Positions 1-16,773 of a stretch of 64,000 bases of DNA are shown one piece after another (the first letter of the stretch is position 1; each line of letters opens with the position of its first letter). The notes beneath the pieces are model-generated. The model did no database searches. It had not been told where the DNA came from and saw only the letters and a list, made by a program, of their open reading frames with translations. Both the position numbers and the translations under genes were made by a program. Source of the stretch: Physcomitrium patens. Taxonomy: Eukaryota > Streptophyta > Bryopsida > Funariales > Funariaceae. Where the stretch lies: assembly GCF_000002425.4 (NCBI RefSeq), contig NC_037265.1, positions 17,132,771-17,196,770 of the forward strand, given 5' to 3'.

Positions 1-72
1 GTGTTTTAATTTTTTCTTTCTTCCTGTTTGCGTTCCTAAGTTACTCTTTGTTTTGGATGCTTTGTTTTGCAG

Positions 73-3048
73 TCGTGGAGGTCGCTTCGGACAAGGGCAT
101 GCCGCAAGTGGTGGCTCGATGGGGAAGAGATCCTGTGGCTTGCAGCGCGTATGGGGAGGAAGGGTTTGCTTTGGCGAGGAAAAGTGGCAGAGTAAGTACC
201 ATTGTTAGGGTTCGAATTTGATGGAGTTTAGGAATGAGCGCATGTGCACTTTAGTTAGAATGTCTGAAATACTTGAGCTGATGCGTCTGCCCCGGCAGGT
301 TGAAGTGTTGAATCCAGTCAATGGTGTCAGACTTGCTGAAGTTGTGGTACCGACTAGCATTTCGGAACGAGTTAATGGAAATCGTGAAGATGCGAGTGAT
401 GCTGTATGCGGATTGCATCTTTTCAAGAAAAATAGTATTTGGTAACCTTATTCTTATCCTCTCATGTGCATTCACGTTTCACCTGCTCCAATCCGTTTTT
501 AATTTTAATATTGATTTTAACGTTTCGGCGATGTACGAGTACTGGAAAAACTTTAGGGAGGGTTGAGGAAATGAGCTGAAATTTGAGCTGTCGACTGGCC
601 GTATAGGGGGACAGCGGTGTTGACTTGCACGGAGCAGGGCGTAGCTGCTATTCAAAGAATCTCCTTTCCAGCTGACGATGAAGACATGGGCGTATCAAAT
701 GATGGTGATGAGGACATGGGTGTGTCTACCAGTAGCCAAGTCAGTTCAGATGCTATCGTTTGGAGTGTGGCTGATTCGGGAAGTGTTTGTTGTCTACGGG
801 TGGATGGCAGTGAGCGTTATGCTATATTTGGAGGGTATAGTTCTCCCTCTCGATATCAGTGTTGAGCACATTTTCTTCCTCATTTTGGCTGTCAGCAAGG
901 CAGTAGAATACAGATTCAGTCTCTACAGACATATTGCGTTCCTCCAATCTTCTCATCGAATCACAATTATGTTTTATGTTTTTAATTTCAGAAAAGGTGT
1001 CGAGGTTAGCATGTGGGATTTGGAAAAGCGGACCCGAATTTGGAGTGCTAAAAATGTACGTTGTTCCTTTATTCCACCATGCATATATGTCCTCTCTTGT
1101 TCTTTATCCTTCTTAGTCGGAGTTTGAATAGTGAGGGAAAAAAAAAAAAGTAGTGGGTGTTTCTTGTTTCACTACTGCTGATATTGGTCGAGTATATTGG
1201 TGCAGCCAAGAAGGGACAACCTGGGTTTAATAGCCCCTGCATTCGTCACAGCATTGGCATTTCTCTCCGTCAAAGATCACCGCAAGTTTGTAGTGGGAAC
1301 CGGCCATCACCAGGTGTTTATAATTGTCAAGTTAGCTTAGTGATGACAGTCGGTTATGCATATTCCATGAAGGACAACGTTAAATCTTCAAATATTTTGG
1401 CATCTGTGTTGTATGGCAAGCTTTTGAAGCCGTTACTTCTCTTAAAAAATTCGTTTTTTTTTTTTTTTTTCTTGCTTTTCCGGCAGATTCGGTTGTATGA
1501 TACCGGAGCGCAGCGGCGGCCGATGTTGATGTTCGATTATGGTGAATCACCTATAAAGTCCATTGCTCCAGGTGGTGATGGGAACACTGTGTATGTAGGA
1601 AGTGGGAGCGGAGACTTAGCGTGCTTTGACATGCGTACAGGTTAGCTACTGGATCTCTTTTTTTTCGCATCGACTAGTACATGCTTATATGAAATAATTT
1701 TCCTATTTTAATTTTCCTTACAATTTTAAGCTTAGTCCTCAACTCTGCCAAATTTATTATTTATTTCATGTTTTACATTGTCGAAATGTTCCTGGATTGT
1801 ACTTTGTTTTGCATGTTTGAAACCTTACTTTTTAGTGCATTTCTATGAGTGTTCCAATGAAATTTCTTTGCCCTTCGTTTGGACTGCATATTTGCAGTAG
1901 TATTCATGCCTTTTATAAACGACCCTTAATCGTTTTGATTGAGTAATTTTGTGTACTAGTGAGTCGGCTTCTCGTCACTGAATCGGAAGAGGTAGTTTTA
2001 ATTTTTGTATGGGCGTAGGTCAAAATGTTGGAGGATTCAAGGGAAAAATATCAGGCAGTGTGCGGTCGGTAGTTCTGCATCCTACTCTACCCATTGTCGC
2101 ATCTTGTGGTAATACGACTGTATTGATAGTTTTTAAAATTTCAAGTTATTTAAATGGTTTTTTTTGTAACTCGTTGGTTTGTTTATTTTATTCTACTTTA
2201 TTGTTTTGCTACCAATGTTTTCATTACCTCTTCTTTATTCCATAGTGCCTGTTGCTTTTGGTTATTACGACTACTTAATTTTTAAACCTATTTCTGGGCA
2301 GGTCTGGACAGATACTTGAGAATTCACCACTCCAGAACCAGGCAGCTTCTTTCAATGGTGGGCTCCATGAAGCATTGTTGCTCAATGTTATTCCTTTTTA
2401 TCACTTTGGCTTCATGATTTGTATCTTCTTGCATTACGTCTGAAGCTTGTGTATACCCACACGCTCTGTTTTGTGCAGTTGTTTTTGAAGCAACAATTGA
2501 TCAGTGTAGTGTTTGACACAAGCGCTGACAAGTCTGTCCCCCCTACATCTGGGAGTTCTAACAAAGGTATGATTATTGTTATTAAGTCTAATTTCCCCCC
2601 TCCTGTTTGCTGATTCTTTGCGTCATTTCAAGCTTCAAGTTGTATTATGTAGGTCCATGTGTATTTTTAGCTCCTTGGGATTATTTACTTTCTTCGATAG
2701 TACTGGAGTGAAAATTGAATGGGCGAAGTTCATGAATCTTTTTCACTCTTTTATATTCAGATACATGGTGAGGTTCGAATTTCTCTTATTGTAGCTGATG
2801 TGTCGTTGAAATGATTGGTTTCAGAGAACTCAAATGCAGCTGAAGCAAAGCCAGCATCGAAGACTGGTACAGAAAAAGAGGGTAGGACTGATAAGAAGAA
2901 GCGATCTAGGGAGGAATTGAAAGATTTTGCGGTTCCATCGCAGAATTTGGTGAAGATCAAAAAGAAAAGCGCAGTGGTCCCGAATATTGAGACCAAACAG
3001 GAGAAGAGCTCCAGAAAGGTCCGGAAGTCGAAAGGCAGTGGGCCATAA
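73..3048 (+). CDS. WDR74: WDR74/Nsa1-like WD40 ribosome-biogenesis protein (3' part, 10 exons visible)
   Basis: Exons read at 73-191, 299-441, 607-834, 992-1055, 1206-1313, 1487-1640, 2019-2108, 2302-2357, 2479-2566 and 2825-3048 (stop TAA). All have GT/AG borders and phases that close, giving 423 visible residues. The start codon lies left of the window. Family landmarks seen are an N-terminal blade with VVARWG, a PRRDNLGLIAP stretch followed by FVTALAFL and GTGHHQ, then IRLYDTGAQRRP, a VYVGSGSGDL blade, and SVRSVVLHPTLPIVASCGLDRYLRI. These fit WDR74 (yeast Nsa1), a beta-propeller that acts in the nucleolus on pre-60S particles with the AAA-ATPase NVL/Rix7. The last exon encodes a Lys/Arg-rich tail (KKKRSREELK, KIKKKS, RKVRKSKG), expected to be a nuclear/nucleolar localisation signal. 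Exon 3 carries a short in-frame tandem duplication containing EDMGVS twice. Family assignment is by memory of conserved strings; the role is inferred from the family. Confidence 0.88.
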
Positions 3049-4220
3049 ACTTGAGGTTATATGTATACATGAATCTGTCAAGTGAGTTGAGCACTTTGCG
3101 TGGAGATATAGCACCTAGTGCTTACGGGGTCTGTCAATGCGGCTTCGAGGAACAGTGGTCTGTTGAGGTGGAAGCGGAGACTTGCACGGGATGTAGTGGA
3201 TGCAGCGCTTTTCCGCAACTTGTTTGCTGCTAGCATACCCAGAAAAGCAGTCTTGTGTAGTTCATTACCCATGACATGCACGCTTTCCGCACTCTAGAAA
3301 TAGCTTCTGTACGAATCCACGTGGTGCATTTCAAAAAATGATACTCTAGAAATGTCGGCTCCGGTGGTATTATCCCATCTACTTTTGGCACACGATTTCC
3401 TCTAATTCAAATTCCTCATGAGTAGGTTTATTCGTAGCTACTACATGATTGCAACCTGGTATGTCCAATTGCTGTGAGGTTAAGGCAAGGATTTTTTGTC
3501 CATAATCCAGTCTTGTCCCTTTCTCTGACAGTATTACGATGTGCTCACATTATTAAACGCGACAAAATGCGAAACATTGCCCAGCTAGCACAACGTACTG
3601 CTCTACGTTTCGATCTGGTATTCTCACCAGACGAAATTGAAATTCCGCCTGACGATACTCTGTTGATGAAATTCTCGGCAAATGTGGGCAGTGACTGAGA
3701 CTGACAACATACGTCCCTTTGTGGGGTGGAAGAGCAACTGGTGTGGGTCCCAACGTAGCGTTTCTTGAACGACATCTACTTAGGATCAACGTGAAAAGTC
3801 AGGCTTTCGTATCACTTGTCGGCACATTTCTTTCGAATTGTTTTATCAGTTTCTGTCTCCAGATCTCAGGTTGTGCAACCACTGCATTCTACAACGTTCA
3901 TGTACATCCTCCAGAAAATAGTGTATGTGAGGTCTTTACAGTTAGGGGAGAAGAAACCACAAGCTTCTAATCCTTTGATTAGTAAATAATGATATTTCAG
4001 CCAATTGAAGGTTTGAAAACTTGTGTTCTCACACCATTTTCCCTGAGTATCCAAGTTGCATTAACACTAATTTTGCAGAATGTGATGAATGCGAATACTG
4101 TCATAACTTATTGAATTACAAGCTTGTAAATGCATACTTTGAATATGTACAGAAGTTCATGTTGTAAATAATGCGTTCTGCAAAGTGATTGTAATGTAAC
4201 TTGCATTTTACATGAAGAAA
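3049..4220. other. 3' UTR and downstream flank of the WDR74-like gene
   Basis: This stretch keeps a base composition closer to the genes than to the AT-rich spacer that follows. It has only short open frames with no recognisable protein. It most likely holds the 3' UTR and terminator region of the upstream gene, with composition dropping sharply after about 4200. No clear polyadenylation site could be fixed. Confidence 0.4.
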
Positions 4221-5660
4221 TCCAGAGTCAATTGGGATGGGCATTCAAATTTTGAAAAATAGAAAAGAAAAAAGATAAAAACTTATCTATGTATTTGACA
4301 TGTATGAAGTTACTTTTTTTCTTTAATTAATATAAATGATAATTAATACATGATACCATGTCTTGCATTTGATTCCTCAATAAAAAACAGAGCATTGTAA
4401 AAAATGATGTCGGTTAAGGAAGTTGATTGAGTGTGAAATGGATTATAGTTTTCTTTGGAGTAATTTTACTATTCTACATTCATGTTAGATTCTATATGTC
4501 TAAAACATTTGTACTAAGATTTAGTTGTTTCTTTTTTCTTTTTTCTTTTCTTGTATTGTTTGCTATGAGTATATTTATCCATGCATGTCAATAAACATGA
4601 ATGTTGGATAAACAATTAATTGTTAAGCATTCTAGAAATATTACTGGTATGGGATGCAAAGTTAAGAATTTGGGATTTTAAGAAAAATTTAAAATTAAAA
4701 TTGAACAATCATAAAGCATCAAGAGTTTATAGATTATTAAACTATTTCAACATTGAAAGCCATTAAGAATTTTTGTTCATCCAATATTAAGTACTAATTG
4801 GATACCTATTCCACTACAACCTTTAAAAAATTATCTAAACTTTGTTTTAGCCATAAAATACAAATAAGTACAATATGATATGTTCTTTATTATTTTTTTA
4901 CATGAAGATGAAATTTTTAGATAATTTCAAATTTAACTTAGAAGTATTTATAAATTTTAGACACAACATAACCCTTTAAAACTTCTAGAATAATAATTAC
5001 AATTTTTTTTTTTTATTACTTTACATCATTGAAATTAAAGTTAGATACAAGGAGACACGAACATATGTATATGTACACATGTATGTATATATGTAAATAT
5101 AAATAAATTATATATATATATTAAAAATCTATTTTTATGTTTCATTTATATTTTTTTTATATATTTATTCTAATAAAAATTTATATTATATTAATTTTTA
5201 ATATAAAAAAATTCAAACAGAAAATAAATAAATATACATGTATATAGATATTAAGTTTGAGTTACGTTTATTAAAAAAAAATTGAGATATTAAATTAAAT
5301 TCTTTATAAGATATTCAAATAAAAAATAAAAAATTAGAAGACATGGTGAAGTTTAGAAAAATATATGTAATTCATAGAAGAATTTTTCATACAAATCTTA
5401 TTTGAACATACATATATTCATAAGTCATTTCTTACTTTGAAGCATAATCAATTCTTGTTGAATATAAATCATTACATGCTTATATCTAATAACTAAAACA
5501 TATTCATTTTGGGAACTATTTAGGTGGATGCCTTCCTTTCAGTGCATGGGCACACCCTTCTGCCACACATCCTTGCACACACACACAATAAATTTCTTAT
5601 TTATACTAAAAAGTATTAAGATAAAATTACAATAATACATTTATATCCAATGGCTAATGG

Positions 5661-5698
<38 letters not shown>

Positions 5699-6466
5699 CA
5701 TATTTATTAAATAATATTTTATGCAATATTTTTTAATGTAGAAAAGCTTTAAATAAATACTTTGTGTATTATACTTAAAAAGTCTATTTTCCACAACCTA
5801 TGAATAATTTTTTTATTCCTCCCTTATTCACTTTTGTTTGCTTCAATTATTTGAAGCGCATAGTGATTTTATTTAATTAATCGTTTTTAAATGAGTAGTA
5901 AAAAATACATACAATTTTATTTTAACACCACATAAGTTAATGAATACACTTTTCTTAAAAATTAAAAATTAAAAATTATCTTTAAACTTTCTAGTAATAG
6001 CTTAAAATTTGAATTTTTCTGTGCATTTATTTATTTATTTATATTTATTTTATTTGTAAATTCAATCAGTCATGAAATTGGGTTTTTCACCCAACTTCTT
6101 GATGCAATTTTGTTTTAACAGGCAAGTTATAGAAACTGATTTTAATGACAAGATTTCATGCAGTACATCAACAAAAATGTATTGTATTTTAATCTAAAAT
6201 AGGCGTTCCTGGTCTGAATTCTTCCTATTCATTTTACATACATGTTTGTTTTGTTTTTGTTTGTTTTGTTTTGTTTTGTTTTTTTTTGTTTTGTTTTTTT
6301 TGTTTTTTGTTAATGTTTTAATATGGATTGGTAGACACATGCAGTATTGGAAAATCGAATAAGTGTCAATTTGTTGATTTTTTGTAAGAAATATATTTTT
6401 ATTAGACCAGATATTTCCAGAGTGTTTACTCTTCTATAATTGTTGTCATATTTATATTCATAATAT

Positions 6467-6508
<42 letters not shown>

Positions 6509-7640
6509 AGATTTTTATTTGTTTAATCATACAACTATAATTTTTAAGGACATATTATATTTAGGGGATTGTTAAATAGACCCAAGATTTTACTAAATTT
6601 ACTCACCCATCTAAACCATCATGAAAATAAAATATGACTTGTAGATTCATTTCTCCACTACTTGATCAAAAATCAATGAAAACCAACCACATTCATCATG
6701 GTTACCATATTCTTCATCATGGGTAGGTCGATTTAATTAAAACCTGTGACTATTTAACATTCCCCTGTATTTTTTTTGCATATTTCTTGTTTAATAATAT
6801 TTGGGATCATGTAAGTAGTTTCAAAAAAATGTTGTATTTAAAAACATTCACAATCTTTATTTTAAAGAATGTACTTTTGTTCTATGATTTTATTCTTTAC
6901 AAAGGAAATGGAATTCATCAATAAAGTAATAGATTGTATGGTAAAGAAACAAATGACACTAATTTTTTCAAATTTCAACCATGTTCTTTTAATCTAAATT
7001 ACTAACATGACCAAATAGTCTTGACACAGTGTTAAAATTTTAAAGCAATATATGAAAAATAGTATTCATGATCCTGTAATTTATGAGGTCAATCTTAACA
7101 ATAATTATGATAACAATAAAAGACAATAAGAATAGAAGTTTACAAAAAAGAACTTCCAATAATGCTGAAAACTACCACTAATCTGTGTATGAAAATTGAT
7201 TTGGATTACATATTCACCTTGCTTGTGAGTGCCAAATTTAGTTCTAAATTTTTTTTTTGTGAAGAATGAGCTCATCTTCTAATGGTGGAAGCCAGATTCA
7301 GATTGTTTCTACTTAGATGCATGTCTGTACATCTATTCAAGCTGTGTTGATTGAAGGCATGTGAAAGTGCAATTCAAGTGTGACAATAAACATCTGTATG
7401 GTGCAGTGGGAAGTGCCACAAATGTAATCCCATGCAATTACTTACCCCAACTGTGATTAAAGAGTGGATACCAGTGCTGCATTTTACAATGATGTGAAGA
7501 TGTCATGAAATTTTAGTGATGCAATTCAAGTATCCTGCTCCCCCCATCTGCAAATGCCATGCCAGAACCAGGACCATGTAACGACAACCAGCAACGGAAG
7601 CTCTAAAATTGACTGGAAGAAGAATTGGGGGTGAAGTGGA
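4221..7640. other. AT-rich intergenic spacer with microsatellites
   Basis: Very AT-rich DNA with no supportable gene. It contains TA-dinucleotide tracts near 5100-5120, 5655-5692 and 6470-6506, an ACAC-type tract near 5578-5590, and a TTTTG-type tract at about 6243-6310. No LTR, TIR or coding relic was recognised. Confidence 0.6.
6243..6312. repeat. TTTTG-type microsatellite
   Basis: Repeated TTTG/TTTTG units with longer T-runs; simple sequence inside the AT-rich spacer. Confidence 0.8.
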
Positions 7641-8508
7641 GCTGAGGCAGATCATGTCTGTAAGCCTGGTTTAGAGTGTGGGAGAGGGAGGGAGGGAGGG
7701 GTGGATGGATGGATTAGAGGGGGGGGGGGTCTTAACCGAGCAGGAAGACCACGTTCAGAATGTGGGGCCACTGAATCGAAAGGAAAGTGGGAAGGAAGGG
7801 AGGAAGGGAAGAGCAGAGCAGCGCAGAGGATGAGGATGAGGACGAGCAGAGCAGCGCAGAGCAGGGGAAGAAGATGCGGGGAGGAGGAGGAGGAGGAGTA
7901 GGACTGGATCCTTCTCCCTCCTTCTCCCCCCCACTCTCTGCCTCTGTTCATGTCCTTGGCCCTCTCTCTCTCACTGTCTCTGTCTGTCTCTGGTCCTTGT
8001 TTGGATCCTGTTGCATTCCTGGTGCAGCTGCCGTGTCCACTCGCAGCTTCCTTTTCTGGGCGTCGTTCAACTCCTGGGATGAAGCCCTCTTACATGTAAA
8101 ACCGGTTTCATGCCACCGAATTCGGCGCTGTCAGATATTGCTGGGTGCTGAGCCCACGTTTCCGATCAGGTCTATTCATCAGCTCGCTTGTCAACTCCCC
8201 GAGTTGCCCTGCCCTACAGGGCTTAGTGAGAGGTTTGTTAGACTCTCTCTAGCATTCTTCCGCATTTGTCCTATTCTACACGAATTGGCCACGAGTGGTA
8301 GACCCTCCAATAAGACGATGACGACGTAGGGGGATGCGTGTGTTGATGGAGTGTGGAATCTAGGCCAGCCCCAGCGAAATGTCTTCAGCTTGTACACTAG
8401 TCAGTCGAGAGATGACTGAACTCGAACTCAGTTGCAATGTCGAAGTTCCCATTTTAAGTACTGTGATGACTGGGGGCTGTGGTGAATCTGTCTGAAACAT
8501 CTGACTGA
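7641..8508 (+). promoter_or_regulatory. Likely promoter and 5' leader region of the P450 gene
   Basis: GC content rises abruptly here. The stretch has a G-run near 7721-7730, GGA/GAGCA-rich purine tracts at 7680-7900 and a CT-rich tract at 7910-7990, as is common upstream of the other genes in this window. Several open frames cross it but they are low-complexity and match no family. I interpret it as core promoter plus 5' UTR of the downstream P450. No TATA box could be assigned with confidence. Confidence 0.4.
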
Positions 8509-10476
8509 ATGCTCTCTGGCGGTCCGCTCGAAACGTTTTCGGTTTGGTTTGCGATGAACGGAGAGTCAAGCTTTCCTGTTAAAACTTGTCTAAGTTTGAC
8601 ATGGGTTACTGCGGAATCCTTTCTTGTGGCAGCTATCGCATGGAGTTTTGCAGCGTGGATATGGTGGCACTGGCGAGAGCAACGCAAGCTTCCGGGACCG
8701 TTTGCATGGCCTCTGATCGGTTGCCTCCCTGAACTCTCAGCGAACTGGGACAGACTCCACGACTGGGTCCTAGAACAATTCTCCGATGATAGGCGGACGA
8801 TTTACGTTCAATTCGGATATCCTGATGTTGCTGTCTTCACTGTGGATCCTGCGAATGTGGAACATCTCCTCAAGACAAATTTTAGTAATTATCCCAAAGG
8901 CGAGAGCAACTGTAATCTGATGCGGGAGCTCTTTGGGGTTGGGATCTTCACCACAGACGGCGAGTTGTGGAAAGAGCAGCGTCGCATGGCGAGCTACGAA
9001 TTCTCGTCGGCATCGTTAAGAGATTTTAGCACCGACGTATTTCGTGAATATGCCTTGAAGCTCGTCTTCATCCTCTCACGGTTTGCTTCCACAGGAGCCG
9101 ATTTCGACTTGCAGGAGATGTGCATGCGGATGACGCTCGGCACGACGTGCAAGATTGGATTTGGGGTGGTGCTCGATTGCTTGTCGCCGTCCTTGCCGAA
9201 AATCCAATTTGCGCAGTGCTTCGATGACGCAAATTTCATTTCTTATCACCGCTTCGTAGACCCTCTGTGGCACGTGAAGCGCGCACTCAACATTGGGCGG
9301 GAGCGGAAGCTGAAGCACTGTGTGAAAGTGTTGAATACATTCACCTATAATGTTATTGAGAAGCGGAGGCAGGAGATGGCGTCTTTTAACACAAAGGTGT
9401 GGAGCTGGGTCCCCTCATGCTCTTCTTTTGGTTAGATTTAGTGGTAGACTCAGAATGCAATTGCTTCGTTTCAGCGTTGAAGAATGTTGTGCTCAAACCA
9501 GTGCGTTTGCATTGCTTCCAGCCCGCGCAGTCAGACCTCTTGTCTCGCCTCACAGACCTGTGCAATCGCGGCGGAGAGATTTCTCACTACGTGGACACGG
9601 CTCTTCGTGACATGATACTGAACTTCATCGTCGCCGGGCGCGACACCACGGCTGGCACTTTGACCTGGTTCTTCTACATGATGAGTTCGCATCCCGAGAT
9701 CGCAGACAAGATTTTTGACGAGCTTTCTACCGTTGTGGCAGTCGCCGGAAAGCACAGTGAAGGTATTCCGCGGGCTTCGGGCACTTGTCTTGTTGTAAAC
9801 TTGCCTGATGTATCCTTGTGTGGAAATCGTGATTTTCGATGACTTTTCATGAAAGTGAGCTGCAATTGCGTTGCAGAATTGACAGAGGAATCAGTTGTGG
9901 AGTTTTCCAAGCTACTGACTTACGAGAAGCTTGGCAAACTTCATTACCTCCATGCTGCCTTATCAGAGACTCTGAGGCTCTATCCCGCTGTTCCACTGGT
10001 GAGTGTCTGTACACTTCAAACACTGGCCCTTTGCTCCAAAATGGTTGTTGTTTGGTAGTTTTAGAATGCACAGAAAGGGCTCAACACGTTGTGTACAGGA
10101 CAGCAAGCAGGCAGCGGAGGACGATGTGCTTCCAGACGGCACAGTGGTGAAGAAAGGTAGCATGGTTGGGTACGTGCCGTATTCCATGGGCCGCATGAAG
10201 TGCTTGTGGGGGGACTACGCCGCAGAATTCAAGCCCGAGAGGTGGATTCAAGAAGGGGAATTCGTGCCGCAATCTTTGTTCAAGTTCACGGCCTTCCAGG
10301 CGGGACCGCGAACGTGTCTTGGAAAGGACTCCGCCTACCTGCAGATGAAGATGACAGCAGCGCTGGTGATGCGGTTCTTCACGATCCGCGTGGTCCCGGG
10401 GCACTCTATGCAGTACCGCACCATGCTGACGCTCAACATGAAGCACGGCCTCCGTGCGGTGGTCTCGCGCCGCTGA
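8509..10476 (+). CDS. Cytochrome P450, CYP86 clan, CYP704-like fatty-acid hydroxylase
   Basis: Exons 8509-9396, 9522-9762, 9877-9998 and 10099-10476 (stop TGA) give 542 residues. An alternative in-frame acceptor for exon 2 at 9531 would give 539, and Met16 (8554) is a possible second start. Seen in order: an N-terminal membrane anchor (about residues 32-55), the Pro-rich hinge KLPGP, helix C WKEQRR (Trp154), helix I AGRDTT (334-339), ExxR as ETLR (407-410), the PERW motif (FKPERW), and the heme-binding loop FQAGPRTCLG with axial Cys about 490. The ending QAGPRTCLGKDSAYLQMKM and the VPYSMGRMKCLWG stretch are typical of CYP704. CYP704B enzymes omega-hydroxylate long-chain fatty acids at the ER for sporopollenin of spores and pollen, so a spore-wall role is plausible here. 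CYP86 or CYP94 membership is less likely. Every catalytic motif is intact. Confidence 0.88.
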
Positions 10477-12180
10477 TCCACGCACGCACGCCCGCTCTGC
10501 TGCGAACGTGGACATTCCCTGGGAGTGCGGGACTTGCGACAACACTTCCCCCACTTCTTCTTCTCCTCATTGTTGTTGTTGCTACTGCTGCTGCTGCTTT
10601 GCGCTTCCAACCCAATTCAACTTGTGTTGCAACGTTGTTTATTCCCTGAAGCAAGCAGCACAGCAATGCTGCCGTCTGATTTCTTCCAATTTCGGGCAAT
10701 GTTCTGGTTTATGGTTTCTATTTGGTTACCATATCCATGCTTTTGTTGGAGTTGTATATTCTGTTTCTAGCATTTTTGATTGATTAGGAATATTATGCTA
10801 CTTAGCTTCTTAACATAGTTTGAGAGATAAGATATATGCTTTTGTACAAACTTCTTTCAATAAATTTGTAATTATGGATACAACTCAATATTAGAGATGC
10901 TTACAATTTTCTTATACCTTAATAACGATAGGGTTATAACTCAAACATCTTAATAATGATATGGTTCTAATTTTTCATTCAACATCAACATTATCATATT
11001 TGAGTGCTTTGTTTTATGGAGATGTGTTTTTCAAATGCAAATTTGTGATTGTTGTATACCAACTTTTTATGATTTGTGAATAATTCATTTAGGTGCCTAT
11101 GTTTATCTCTATTATGACTCACTAATATTTAATGTATTTCTCTCCAATAATTTCTCTCACCATTAAGTCTTATCTCCTATTGTTAATAGTATTTGATACA
11201 GTTTTATATGTCTATTTTATCTTTTCTACTAACTGAGGTCGGAGATGTCACAAAGATTAAATCTTATATTTTCCAAGTCTGGTCTATACACCAATAAGAA
11301 AGTTGTAAAATTTCCAAGTTCAAAAAGTAACATGTAAATTTCTAGATAAGTTCTAATCATCTACTTGAAAGAATGCGTTCTAAAAAGATAATAGATATTT
11401 TCATTTGATAGCACCACTAATAATAGGCCAGTTCAATGCAATTAAAGTATAATTTTTGACTTTAGTCTACAAATTAGTTATTAAAATAGTTAGGTTTGAT
11501 CAAAAAGTACTGATAAATTGAGATAGCTTATTTAAAATCAACAAAATTTTACTATTTATAAAAGGATTTTATTACTGGCTTTCAATGATATTTATTTTCT
11601 TTTTCTTTTATTTTATTTTTGTACCAACTTTCAACCATTTATTGTTTGAAATCTTTATTAAAGTAGAGAAAAAGATGATTGATCAACACCAGTTGTAAAA
11701 GTTTTAAACTATAATTGGAAGAGGTACAGCTTTACCAAAAAAGAAGATAACTGTATTATGTTTAATTTTTTTGCAATATAAATAATTTTATAGTGTACTT
11801 TGTCAACTTTTTATTACAAGTAAAACTATTGTTCAGAATAACATAACCATGGGATTATCTAAATAGCAGAAATTAAATGGGGTATTTAGATATTTAAAAT
11901 AAATACAGGTGAACCTTTTAATAATTTTTATTCATGACTTTTGAATTCCATAAAAATATTCATAGATATTTATCAATTCCAATGAAGTGTAATCATCTTT
12001 ATTTATTTGATTTTTTATACATATTCCACAACAGAATATGCTCCTATTAACTATATTAATTTTTTTCTTCTTTATTTTAATTAAATTATTTTTGTTTTAC
12101 CTTCTGTGGCAGAGAGGTGTTGTATATGATAGAGCCAGGGTGCCGATCACGAAACTTGTTTGAAACTTAAATAAGGCACA
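10477..12180. other. P450 3' flank and AT-rich spacer
   Basis: The first roughly 280 bases after the P450 stop (to about 10760) are gene-like in composition and contain a CTG/TTG-rich run near 10570-10600; they are probably 3' UTR. The rest is AT-rich with no gene, repeat family or RNA that I can recognise. Confidence 0.5.
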
Positions 12181-12826
12181 CTACCAGAATGCGAAGGTCG
12201 GATATACCAGGGCGTGATACCAGGCAGGGCGGGCCACGCTGTCATGGTGAACCGGGTCTCAGCTGGGCTGGCCGGATATTAGGGAGACAGGTGGAGGGGG
12301 GGGGGTCTCTGCAGCAGCAGCAGCAGAACCAGGGCAAAGGAAGTCATGGGGAGAGAGAGAGAGAGATGGGGAGGGGAGGAGGAGCAGGAGAAGAAGAATG
12401 AAGGTGGGGAATTGTGATGGTGGCGTGAACCCCCCCCCCCCCCACCCCGGACTGGATTGATTGACTGACTGACTGACTGACTGACTGACTGACTGCACTT
12501 GCCAAAGACGCGGAGCGGGGGGGGGGGGGGACTCGGAGGAGAGGGGGATTCACTCCATCTCCCTCTCTCTCCCTCTCCCGATGATCTGTTCTCCTTCGAG
12601 AGATGGCATCCTGCCCTGCCCTTCTCTGCTTCCACTGATGATGCTATTCTCCTTCCATTTCGTCTCCCCCTCGCTTCTCGAGAGTGGAGAGATGCAATCG
12701 GGTTGAAAAAACTACAGCCAAGCGCCAACTTTCTTTTATTGTCCTCGTTCCAATTGTTTTGGATTTCATTACGCAGGGCGCGTGCCTTGATTCCTCTACT
12801 TTCTCCTTAACAGCTACTTCAAGCTG
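12181..12826 (+). promoter_or_regulatory. Promoter/5' leader of AGD5 with G-runs and simple repeats
   Basis: A GC-rich island directly upstream of the AGD5 start. It holds a G-run at about 12296-12304, a CAG triplet run near 12311-12326, a GA tract at 12351-12366, a C-run at 12430-12443, a TGAC tetranucleotide array at 12462-12495 and another G-run at 12519-12530. The strand-alternating G and C runs could form G-quadruplex or triplex structures. Promoter function is inferred from position. Confidence 0.45.
12462..12495. repeat. (TGAC)n microsatellite
   Basis: Eight uninterrupted tetranucleotide units in the upstream leader region of AGD5. Confidence 0.9.

Positions 12827-16773
<3,947 letters not shown>

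Noticed and set aside
3051-4054. Several short open frames after the WDR74 stop on both strands
   Set aside because: None matches a family, they overlap one another, and the place fits a 3' UTR and flank.
7652-8397. Open frames of up to 180 codons upstream of the P450
   Set aside because: They are driven by GGA/GAG and CT repeats, are low-complexity, and lack any homologous motif.
12189-12810. Overlapping open frames in the AGD5 upstream island
   Set aside because: They translate G-runs and TGAC/GA microsatellites; Ser-Val-Gln-type periodic peptides are an artefact of the tetranucleotide repeat.
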